Shown: positions 56,689 to 64,000 of the stretch, piece by piece
Position numbering within the stretch: the stretch's first letter is position 1
Layout of the letters: the number at the start of each line of letters is the position of its first letter
Origin: Nostoc sp. NMS8
GTDB taxonomy: Bacteria > Cyanobacteriota > Cyanobacteriia > Cyanobacteriales > Nostocaceae
DNA length: 64,000 nt
Assembly: GCF_017115045.1 (NCBI RefSeq)
Contig: NZ_JABXKK010000109.1
Coordinates: forward strand, 35,196 to 99,195
Direction: 5' to 3'
The notes under the pieces: generated by a model
Told to the model about the DNA's origin: nothing
The model's database searches: none
Seen by the model: only the letters and a program-made list of their open reading frames with translations
Program-made: the position numbers and the translations under genes

Positions 56689-58818
56689 TTAGTTCAAGAA
56701 ATTTGGACTAGCACTACCACCATTCCTACCAACAGCAGGAATTTCCAGTAGACTATCTGTAGCTTTGCCAGTGCCGTCATTGGTAACAGATGTAGAATCA
56801 CCTGGATGTCCATTGGGGACAAACAATTGCGGGTGGTCAAAAGGCGCTTTATCATACCTAACTCGCTCATCAGTCAGTCCTTTTAAAAAGGCGACCAATT
56901 GCTGTTTTTCTTCCGGTGAAAGATTCAGTGGAGGAAGAACGCCAAAATCGCCACCCCGATTATAAAAATCAACCACTTGTTCTAAGGTTGCCTGACCTCC
57001 ATTGTGGAAGTAGGGAGCTGTGAGTTCCACATTGCGAAGTCCAGGTGCTTTAAAGGCTCCGTTTGCAAACACAGTTTCACTAGAATTCAATGGTGGAGTG
57101 AGAATGGGAGGGTTTTCGCCGAGGAGAAGCTGAAATTTGCCCAACTGAGCCAATCGTGCCTCTGAAAGCGGATTACCTTGACCGTTACCAAACAAACCGT
57201 CATTACCACCCAAAGCGGGGTCGTCTGTGGCAGGTCTAACGCCGATATTGAAGAAGCCATTGTCTTCAGGGGATCTTGCTCCGAACGGCGCACGTTTGAT
57301 TCGTCCGTCTTTAGCCACGCTGCTGACTGAAGCAGCTGTTAATTCCGATCCGATATGACAACCAATACACAGACCTTTCCCCTCAAATATTTGTTTCCCT
57401 TTTTGCTGCTGCGGGGTTAGGGCAGTAGTGTTTCCTTCCAAGAAACGATCGAAGGGCGTATCATTGGCAATGAGTGTAGACTCATATAACTGAATTGCCA
57501 GCCCAAAGAATAGCGAGAAATTGTACTCCGTCAATGTGTACTCATTAGTCTTCAAGGAGCGATCGGGCCTCTTGACAATATTTCGTTGACCTTGAGCATC
57601 AACTTGGATAAGTCGATTAGACTTCCACCACTCTGGCTTGAAGGCATCTTGAATCATCTGCTCATAAGTTCTATCTTTGAGTCCGGGTTTGGGCCACCTA
57701 CTATCTCGACCTAAAACGCTGTCTTGTGGATGCACTATTTGCTCACCTAAAGGTCTGAGAGCAAATAACTTTTTCCCAAGTTTTCGGGGGAGCTTTTTAC
57801 CATTACTAATTCGTCCGAACTTATCACCAACTTCTTGAAAAGTACGACCATTGGCGGACAACTCGGTAGAACTGAGTGGTGGGCCGAGCGCCTGAGAAGC
57901 CAAAGACGAATTATTCAGGCTGATTTTGACAAATTTAGGCTGATTTGGGTTCTCGGCTTTGACAACAGAGGCATTAGGATCTCTTAAACCGAAGGGATTC
58001 ACCCCATTAAAAATGTTTTGTGCCCTTCCGTCCCAGAAGTTACGGAAGTTGAACGCTGCATTAATTACAGTTGGTGTGTTACGCCCCTGGACTTGGCGCA
58101 CATTTATACCACCCACATTAAACACCAGATCTGGCTCGTTTGTTACTTTGTCTTGTGCATTACCAGGTATGACATCAACAAACTTTGTATTGAAGGCCCC
58201 CTGAGAGGAACTGACATCGTTTTTGTCAGATACAAGAGTCGTAGGATCATCTGGGTTTGACAGTTTGTGGAATGGGAAATCTTCCGGCTTTAGCTGGTAG
58301 TTTGGTAGTCCGCCTACATTAAAAATTGTATCTGGATTAGCTGTCCCATCGGCGTTAATTCGTAAAAGCCCAGGATTGATCTGATTTTTGGATCTATTGT
58401 CAGCCCCAGCATGGAAGTGGCAACTAGCACAGGAAGTTTGTCCATCGCTTCCAACGTGCATATCCCAGAAAAGAGCTTTTCCTAACTTGATGGCGGCTAC
58501 TTTGTCTTTTACGAAGTCTCCAAGATTGTCAGGCTGTGGAACCGATATGCTTCTTAGCGAGGCTAGAGGCGGCGGTGTGACTTGGGCTGATACAGTATTT
58601 CCAGCTATTACTGCTGCCATAATCAGGGCAGCAATTGTCATAGTCTTTAAAAATCTTGATCTCAAGTACTTAAGCTTGCGATATCTGAATCTCGACTCTT
58701 GCCGCTTTATTTTTGTAATTAAAGATTTGAGCAAAAATCTACCTCTTGAAGTCAACAGCAAGTAAATTGATAAGCTAGCAATAAAAATCACTAAGCTAAT
58801 TATGGGTATAATCCCCAT
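56689..58818 (-). CDS. Large di-haem cytochrome c peroxidase family protein
   Basis: A 709-residue exported haem protein. Two CxxCH haem-binding sites, CASCH (about residue 129) and CIGCH (about 482), define the CcpA/MauG family. Typical members have 300-400 residues; this has a long insert between the haems (about 160-470). Two hydrophobic N-terminal segments (about 3-23 and 60-77) suggest a membrane anchor plus a signal peptide, or a start at Met60. It probably reduces peroxide or oxidises another protein in the periplasm, with electrons from a c-type cytochrome. The C-terminus is Gly/Ser/Asn-rich. Confidence 0.88.
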   Translation of the reverse strand: MGIIPIISLVIFIASLSIYLLLTSRGRFLLKSLITKIKRQESRFRYRKLKYLRSRFLKTMTIAALIMAAVIAGNTVSAQVTPPPLASLRSISVPQPDNLGDFVKDKVAAIKLGKALFWDMHVGSDGQTSCASCHFHAGADNRSKNQINPGLLRINADGTANPDTIFNVGGLPNYQLKPEDFPFHKLSNPDDPTTLVSDKNDVSSSQGAFNTKFVDVIPGNAQDKVTNEPDLVFNVGGINVRQVQGRNTPTVINAAFNFRNFWDGRAQNIFNGVNPFGLRDPNASVVKAENPNQPKFVKISLNNSSLASQALGPPLSSTELSANGRTFQEVGDKFGRISNGKKLPRKLGKKLFALRPLGEQIVHPQDSVLGRDSRWPKPGLKDRTYEQMIQDAFKPEWWKSNRLIQVDAQGQRNIVKRPDRSLKTNEYTLTEYNFSLFFGLAIQLYESTLIANDTPFDRFLEGNTTALTPQQQKGKQIFEGKGLCIGCHIGSELTAASVSSVAKDGRIKRAPFGARSPEDNGFFNIGVRPATDDPALGGNDGLFGNGQGNPLSEARLAQLGKFQLLLGENPPILTPPLNSSETVFANGAFKAPGLRNVELTAPYFHNGGQATLEQVVDFYNRGGDFGVLPPLNLSPEEKQQLVAFLKGLTDERVRYDKAPFDHPQLFVPNGHPGDSTSVTNDGTGKATDSLLEIPAVGRNGGSASPNFLN

Positions 58819-59254
58819 AGTTTTTTGTAAAAAAATAACATTGAGATAGAGTATACATTTACGATTGAGGTTGAAATTTAATATTCATGTAAAATAATTA
58901 CGTAATTTACAAATTTTATGTAAACAAAAAATACTTACTTCGAGATACAAGTAAATTGAGTAGGTAGGTAAGCTCTATATTCTTGAATTTGCATATATTG
59001 GGCAAGCGAGATGCTCACCTTACAAGAAATGTAAAATTTCAGATGATGCAAACTAGTAGATGTGGTTTAACTTATAGCGTTTTCCGACCTAGTAAGGTGT
59101 AGGGGCACGGCATGCCGTGCCCCTACACCTTACGATGTAATGTTGTACCTCATCTGAATGGGAACCGCTATATTAAGATACTTTATCAATAAGAACTTAA
59201 AATCTTAGATATATTTCAGCTTACAATTAGCCCTACTTTGAGTAGGATACTTAA
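58819..59254. other. AT-rich spacer holding miniature element copy 2
   Basis: Contains the miniature element at 59075-59170. The remainder is AT-rich without a gene. Promoters of the two divergent neighbours are expected here. Confidence 0.6.
59075..59170 (-). mobile_element. Miniature inverted-repeat element, copy 2 (96 bp)
   Basis: Inverse orientation to copy 1 at 10591, nearly identical except for a six-base deletion (GGCTGT absent) right of the central palindrome and two or three substitutions. TA flanks both sides (59073-59074 and 59171-59172). Confidence 0.9.
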
Positions 59255-60187
59255 ATGTCACTACATCAAAATTCTGGTCGGTGGCGCTTAGGGCTAGCAT
59301 TATCGCTATTGACGGTCTTATTGTGGGGAATTTTACCTATTGCCCTGACGGTAACTCTACAAGTACTTGATGTCTATACCGTTATTTGGTTTCGCTTTTT
59401 GATATCATTTTTTCTGCTTGCCATGTATTTAGGAATACGCGGTAAATTACCAAAGTTAGAACAATTGCGTTCTGCTTCTGGAAAATTATTAGCGATCGCA
59501 ACACTTTTCTTAGGGATTAATTACTTTTTGTTCATGCATGGTTTAGCGCTGACATCGCCTGCTAATGCTGAAGTTCTCATTCAATTATCTAGCCTTTTAT
59601 TAGGTTTTGGAGGATTAGTTATTTTTAAAGAACGTTACCGACTGTCTCAATGGATTGGTGTAAGTGTAATGATTTGCGGTTATCTTTTATTTTTTCGGGA
59701 ACAACTCACAAATTTAATTACAGCGCATGGCACTTACATACTCGGTAGTTTCTTGATTGCACTAGGATCGGCAGCATGGGCTATTTATGCTTTGGCACAA
59801 AAGCAATTATTACAATCTTTATCTTCCCCTAGTATTATGCTGATTATTTACGGGGGATGTGCTTTATTATTCACTCCTTTAGCCCGAGTAAAATCACTTT
59901 TTATACTTGATGGTTTCCATTTAGGAATGTTAGTTTTCTGTGCTTTGAATACTTTAATCGCTTATGGTGCTTTTGCCGAATCATTAGAACATTGGGAAGC
60001 ATCACGGGTAAGTGCAGTAATCGCTCTAGCTCCCATTGTGACATTAATATCAGTTGTAGTTGTATCAGTTATTGCACCTTCTTTAATAGCACCAGAATAT
60101 TTCACTTTTATCGCAATATTAGGTGCAGGTTTAGTAGTCACAGGTTCAGTAGCGATCGCCTTGGGAAAATCGGGTGAATTGCCATGA
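59255..60187 (+). CDS. DMT/EamA family transporter
   Basis: A 310-residue integral membrane protein with ten predicted helices in two EamA repeats (about residues 15-145 and 160-300). Repeat ends are marked by GINYFLFMHGLALTSPANAE and AYGAFAESLEHWEASRVSAV, which are typical EamA helix patterns. Members export amino acids or other small metabolites; the substrate cannot be told. Single gene, downstream gap of 499 bases. Confidence 0.9.
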   Translation: MSLHQNSGRWRLGLALSLLTVLLWGILPIALTVTLQVLDVYTVIWFRFLISFFLLAMYLGIRGKLPKLEQLRSASGKLLAIATLFLGINYFLFMHGLALTSPANAEVLIQLSSLLLGFGGLVIFKERYRLSQWIGVSVMICGYLLFFREQLTNLITAHGTYILGSFLIALGSAAWAIYALAQKQLLQSLSSPSIMLIIYGGCALLFTPLARVKSLFILDGFHLGMLVFCALNTLIAYGAFAESLEHWEASRVSAVIALAPIVTLISVVVVSVIAPSLIAPEYFTFIAILGAGLVVTGSVAIALGKSGELP

Positions 60188-60686
60188 TTTTCGGGATTTT
60201 TACTGGGTTTTTTAGCTAATGAATTAGTGCTTTATTCAAAGCTACAACATAAATACTGAGGCAGAGTATTTTTTATTTGTTATGATTTAATAGTGAAGGC
60301 AAGCTACTGAAGTCAGACAGATACTTTACCGATCTGCGTGACTCTGTAGTTGTTAATTGTTGACTTGATAGCCGAAAAATCCTTGAAAAAGAATTCAAAA
60401 ATCAGAATTCAGGAGTCAGCATAAATTACTAGGTAAATTGGGAATCACTACTTTTTTTGACTACTAAATCTTAGATTTAGTGGAGATTTTAAACCCATTT
60501 ATACCTATTATTTTCAGCAAGCTACATTCGCAAGTCATACATAATTCATCCTGAATTATAACTCCTGACTCCTAAATTCTGTTTTGATAAAATTGAGGCT
60601 AATAACTTTAAGTAAACTAAGCAGGGCGCCCGAATAACTACCAAAGCCAACACCCGATAAAACCAGACCACTGAAACAGTTGAGCG
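60188..60686. other. Spacer without genes
   Basis: 499 bases of mostly AT-rich sequence, with scattered heptamers (CTCCTGACTCCTAAATTCTG near 60561). No gene, tRNA or hairpin with a T-run was seen. Confidence 0.5.
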
Positions 60687-62399
60687 ATGAATAGTTTGTT
60701 TGGTAATTGGGCCAGCACCCTCAGAAAAAATTCCCTATTGCTGGTTCTTTCAATGGTGCTGCCAACATTTGGAATTAGTAATTCTGTCTTGGCAGCAGAG
60801 CGGATTTATGCATCTTATTCAGCTTTAGAGCTTTCCATTTCAGTCTCCACTTTAGAGAATTACGCCAAAACAGGTGTAATTAACGAAGATTTGGCAGCTT
60901 ATCAGCAATATCTGCCTCTAGAACAGCTTCAAGAATTGCGGCGGATTTTGCTTAATCGTGTGAAAGTTAGTCCGATAGTAGTTTCGCAACTTCTCTACAC
61001 TCCACAAGGAGAATTTTTGCTGCATCGGTTGGCGCAAGTGATTATAAATAAATCTTCTCAGCCAAAAACAGAATTTAGTGCCTTGCGTTCGGCGCTAATT
61101 TTAGCTTCTGGTGAATCGGGAGGGTTGACACTTTTGAATGTGTTGCGGAAATATCCCAGCAGCAGCATTCGCCTTGATGTCGCCGAGACTTTGGAAATAT
61201 CTACGGAATTGGAGAAACTTGTTAACCAAACCCATCAGGCGATCGCAGCAGTTTCCCAAAAGTCTAAAATAGAAGCTGCTACTATTTCTCAACCAAATTT
61301 CTCGCAATTACCAGATTTACAGGTTCCGGGAAAGTTGAAGTCGCAAAAATACATCCTGAAGTTTTTCGACTCAAGGCGCAACCGGCTCTTATTGACTGAT
61401 GTTTACATTCCCAATGTCCAGAAAGCTGCACCAGTAATTGTCATTTCTCACGGCTTGGGTTTAGACAGTAGCAACTTTCAATATTTAGCCACTCATCTAG
61501 CTTCCTACGGATTTGCCGTTGTCGTTCCCAATCATCCTGGTAGTGATGCTAAACAATTACGTTCTCTGTTAAATGGACACGCCATTGAAGTAGCAGAACC
61601 AGGAGAATTTAAAGACCGACCAATGGACATAACATATATCTTGAATCAATTGGAAAAAGGTAATCAATCTGATTCACGGTTTAAAGGTCGCTTAAATCTG
61701 CAACAAGTCGGAGTATTTGGTCAATCTTTGGGTGGCTATACAGCCTTAGCCTTAGCAGGCGCTAAAATCAACTTTGAGCAGCTAAAACAAGACTGTCAAC
61801 CAGCAGCACTACAAAATACCTGGAATATGTCTTTACTGCTCCAGTGTCGCGCTTTGGAATTGAGCAGCAAGTCTGACAAGGATTATAACTTGCGGGATGA
61901 GAGAGTGAAAGCTGCGATCGCAGTTAATCCCGTTACTAGTTCGATTTTAGGTAAAGCTGGCTTAAGTCAAATCAAAACTCCAGTAATGATTGTCAGCAGT
62001 AGTGATGATACAGTTGCACCAGCTTTATCTGAGCAAATTTTACCTTTCTCCTGGTTGACAAATTCACAAAAGTATCTTGTCATGCTTGTAGGTGGCACTC
62101 ACTTTTCTACCATTGGTAATGGTAATCCTGCAAATCAACAAGTAGCATTACCTGCTGATATGATTGGTGATGCTTCCCAAGCGCGTCGTTATATGAATGT
62201 TTTGAGTTTACCTTTCTTCCAAACATACATTGTCGGAAAGCCACAATACACCCCCTACCTAAATGCAGGCTACGCTCAAAGCATTTCTAGTAAGTCGCTT
62301 GGCTTGAGCCTTGTCAAGTCATTGAATACAAACGAATTAGCTCAATTGCTGGATATTAAAGGAGCCAAAACCGCAAAAAAAAACTCCCCAACACCATAG
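60687..62399 (+). CDS. Exported alpha/beta hydrolase with DUF1400-type N-terminus
   Basis: A 570-residue protein. The signal peptide (about residues 14-36, ending VLAA) is followed by a DUF1400-like helical domain (about 37-135) specific to cyanobacteria, a linker, and an alpha/beta hydrolase domain from about residue 225. The oxyanion strand-turn is VISHGLGLD, the nucleophile elbow GQSLGG (Ser about 347), an Asp lies in SSSDDTVAP, and the catalytic His in GGTHFS. The fold suggests an esterase, lipase or dienelactone-type activity in the periplasm; the substrate is unknown. Confidence 0.88.
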   Translation: MNSLFGNWASTLRKNSLLLVLSMVLPTFGISNSVLAAERIYASYSALELSISVSTLENYAKTGVINEDLAAYQQYLPLEQLQELRRILLNRVKVSPIVVSQLLYTPQGEFLLHRLAQVIINKSSQPKTEFSALRSALILASGESGGLTLLNVLRKYPSSSIRLDVAETLEISTELEKLVNQTHQAIAAVSQKSKIEAATISQPNFSQLPDLQVPGKLKSQKYILKFFDSRRNRLLLTDVYIPNVQKAAPVIVISHGLGLDSSNFQYLATHLASYGFAVVVPNHPGSDAKQLRSLLNGHAIEVAEPGEFKDRPMDITYILNQLEKGNQSDSRFKGRLNLQQVGVFGQSLGGYTALALAGAKINFEQLKQDCQPAALQNTWNMSLLLQCRALELSSKSDKDYNLRDERVKAAIAVNPVTSSILGKAGLSQIKTPVMIVSSSDDTVAPALSEQILPFSWLTNSQKYLVMLVGGTHFSTIGNGNPANQQVALPADMIGDASQARRYMNVLSLPFFQTYIVGKPQYTPYLNAGYAQSISSKSLGLSLVKSLNTNELAQLLDIKGAKTAKKNSPTP

Positions 62400-62473
62400 T
62401 CAGCTTCGGATTTTGGATGTTGGATATTGGCGTTGCACTGCTGCATGTGATGATTTTTATTTGACTTGAACAT

Positions 62474-62515
62474 AAAAAAGGGCGAGTCAAACACCCACCC
62501 CGAAGCATAAATTAG
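62474..62515 (-). terminator. Terminator after aroC (copy of the element at 9818)
   Basis: On the minus strand GGGTGGGT pairs with ACTCGCCC (two G-U pairs), followed by six T. The TTTATGCTTCG flank is shared with the terminator at 9818. It lies 105 bases past the aroC stop. Confidence 0.8.
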
Positions 62516-62619
62516 TGTAATTATCACAATACCTTATACCGTTTCACTTTAAGATTGATACAGATTCTTGCAGGGGGAGCAAGGGAGGCAGGGGAGGCAA
62601 GAATAGTGATTTCTTTGTA

Positions 62620-63720
62620 TCAATAATTTCGTGAAATGGTATTACACTGTGCATTGTGACGTAACAAATGGTCACATAATACCAGGGCTACCATCGCCTC
62701 AACCATTGGAACTGCACGCGGTAACACACAAGGATCGTGCCGTCCTTTTGCCGCTAGTAGGGTTTCTTCACCTTCACGAGTTACTGTCTTTTGCTCTTTT
62801 CTAATTGTCGCCGTTGGCTTAAATGCAACTCGTAAAATGATATTTTCTCCGTTGGAAATTCCCCCTTGAATACCACCAGAACGGTTAGTTACAGTGCGAA
62901 TTTCACCATTTTCATCAATATAATATTCGTCGTTATGCTCAATTCCGGTTAACAGCGTCCCCCCAAAACCGGAACCAATTTCAAAGCCTTTGCTAGCAGG
63001 GAGAGACATCACACCCTTAGCGATATCAGCTTCTAATTTATCAAATACTGGTTCGCCTAAAGCTTTCGGTACATTACGCGCCACACATTCTACGACACCG
63101 CCGATAGAATCACCAAGTCTACCAACTTGCTCAATTAATTCAATCATGCGATCGCTACATTCAGCATCGGGACAACGGACGATGTTGCTTTCAACCTGTT
63201 CTAAGGTAACAGTGTTGGGATCAACTACACCTTCCAAGTCTTTGATGCGCTTAACGTAAGCGATAACTTCGACATTGGCAACTTGACGGAGAATTTTTTT
63301 AGCGATCGCACCTGCTGCTACTCTGCCAATTGTCTCACGCGCTGACGATCTTCCCCCACCTTGCCAATTGCGAATGCCATATTTTGCATCATAAGTTGCA
63401 TCCGCATGAGAAGGTCGATACTTATATGCCATCTCATCGTAGTCTTGGGGACGAGTGTCTTTGTTCCGTACCAAAATTGCTATGGGCGTTCCTAGTGTTT
63501 TGCCTTCAAATACACCTGATAATATCTCACAAGTATCGGCTTCTTTGCGAGGGGTCGTAATTTTACTTTGTCCCGGACGCCTTCTATCTAGTTCTACTTG
63601 AATTTCTGCTGCCGAAATTTCTAGTTGTGGAGGACAACCATCAATCACAACCCCCACACCGCCGCCGTGAGATTCACCAAAAGTAGTGATGCGAAATAGA
63701 TGACCAAAAGTGTTGCCCAT
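62620..63720 (-). CDS. aroC: Chorismate synthase
   Basis: A 366-residue enzyme that makes chorismate from EPSP, using reduced FMN, at the end of the shikimate pathway. Signatures are GESHGGGVGVVIDGCPP (about residues 15-31), RPGQSKITTPRKE and the GGRSSARET(IG)RVAAGA region (about 121-138). The C-terminal RHDPCVLPRAVPMVEAM is also present. Full length. It feeds the chorismate lyase and mutase encoded elsewhere in the window. Confidence 0.97.
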   Translation of the reverse strand: MGNTFGHLFRITTFGESHGGGVGVVIDGCPPQLEISAAEIQVELDRRRPGQSKITTPRKEADTCEILSGVFEGKTLGTPIAILVRNKDTRPQDYDEMAYKYRPSHADATYDAKYGIRNWQGGGRSSARETIGRVAAGAIAKKILRQVANVEVIAYVKRIKDLEGVVDPNTVTLEQVESNIVRCPDAECSDRMIELIEQVGRLGDSIGGVVECVARNVPKALGEPVFDKLEADIAKGVMSLPASKGFEIGSGFGGTLLTGIEHNDEYYIDENGEIRTVTNRSGGIQGGISNGENIILRVAFKPTATIRKEQKTVTREGEETLLAAKGRHDPCVLPRAVPMVEAMVALVLCDHLLRHNAQCNTISRNY

Positions 63721-63840
63721 GATCTGAAAGAAAAAGGATTAGGCTTATGTATTCTACCTAGAGTTTGTGCAAAAGTTAATTTTTGTGATTTTGCACTTGG
63801 ACTGTATGACGTATAAGCTATTTTTTACCCGTACAAACAA

Positions 63841-63872
63841 GAAAGCGCCCTCCGTTACCAGAGGGCGCTTTC
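63841..63872 (-). terminator. psbA terminator
   Basis: GAAAGCGCCCTC (63841-63852) pairs with GAGGGCGCTTTC (63861-63872), 12 bases, loop of eight. On the minus strand it is followed by TTGTTTGT. It lies 22 bases past the psbA stop. Confidence 0.88.
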
Positions 63873-63893
63873 TAATTTAGCTAAGCTTCAGAA

Positions 63894-64000
63894 TTAACCG
63901 TTGATAGCAGGAGCGGTAAGAGCAACAGGAGCAACATCACCAGCAGCCAAATCTAGAGGGAAGTTGTGAGCGTTACGCTCGTGCATTACTTCCATACCCA
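63894..64000 (-). CDS. psbA: Photosystem II D1 protein, C-terminal end (partial)
   Basis: The visible 34 codons read GMEVMHERNAHNFPLDLAAG and end APVALTAPAING, then TAA. This is the conserved D1 tail: His and Glu near HERNAHNF are close to the manganese cluster, and CtpA cuts after LDLA to leave the mature carboxylate ligand. The gene continues beyond the right edge. Confidence 0.98.
   Translation of the reverse strand, partial: GMEVMHERNAHNFPLDLAAGDVAPVALTAPAING

Overview
The window looks like chromosome from a filamentous, heterocyst-type cyanobacterium close to Nostoc. The evidence is the very frequent GCGATCGC (HIP1) octamer, the short tandem heptanucleotide repeats between genes, photosynthesis genes (psbX, ycf66, petB-petD, ctpA, a high-light-inducible protein, the 3' end of psbA) and a beta-carotene ketolase very like the Nostoc punctiforme CrtW148 type. 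No rRNA, CRISPR array, phage or complete insertion sequence was seen. One tRNA (Leu, GAG anticodon) is present. The species call is an inference from these features.

Layout. 1-4 kb: lipoprotein, ycf66, psbX (minus), YggT (plus), accC (minus). 4-9.3 kb: tRNA-Leu, chorismate lyase-like protein, a 660-base gap with a possible structured RNA, a DUF3352 protein and a cytochrome c assembly protein. 9.4-18.8 kb: KGK protein, a gene split by a miniature transposon, SemiSWEET, a radical SAM protein, small proteins, an SDR, an Hlip, crtW, cofG and a UbiH-like monooxygenase. 19-24 kb: SLH/OprB porin, M50 site-2 protease and a metallo-beta-lactamase-fold protein lacking its main metal motif. 24-36 kb: two giant tandem Ser/Thr-kinase/ATPase/GAF/histidine-kinase genes and a short relic of a third. 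36-44 kb: exported chorismate mutase, ctpA, petB, petD, an anti-sigma-type ATPase, and a GDP-mannose dehydratase plus glycosyltransferase pair. 44-50 kb: class D beta-lactamase-like protein, thiE-thiS and a secreted beta-helix protein. 50-64 kb: a decayed gene, GMC oxidoreductase, a heptad-repeat ORF, a TetR/recombinase-like fusion regulator divergent from an acyl desaturase, a large di-haem peroxidase, a DMT exporter, an alpha/beta hydrolase, aroC and psbA.

How genes work together. CtpA matures the D1 protein, whose C-terminus is encoded at the window edge. PetB and PetD are cytochrome b6f subunits, and the CcsB-type protein supports haem attachment to c-type cytochromes. Chorismate is made by AroC and used by the chorismate lyase and chorismate mutase encoded here. 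The two giant kinases are probably a co-transcribed sensory pair. The fusion regulator sits over a palindromic operator, with a second related site nearby, between itself and the desaturase, so it probably controls membrane-lipid desaturation.

The most interesting points are: the TetR plus degenerate tyrosine-recombinase-like fusion with two candidate operators; a TA-flanked 102-bp miniature element whose removal restores a broken gene in frame; a palindromic 42-bp insertion at the predicted signal-peptide cleavage site of the beta-helix protein; the relic of a third kinase gene explained by a deletion between GATATC repeats; the metallo-beta-lactamase-fold protein without its HxHxDH motif; and a possible structured RNA near 5.9-6.1 kb. 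All functions are read from sequence; no searches were run.
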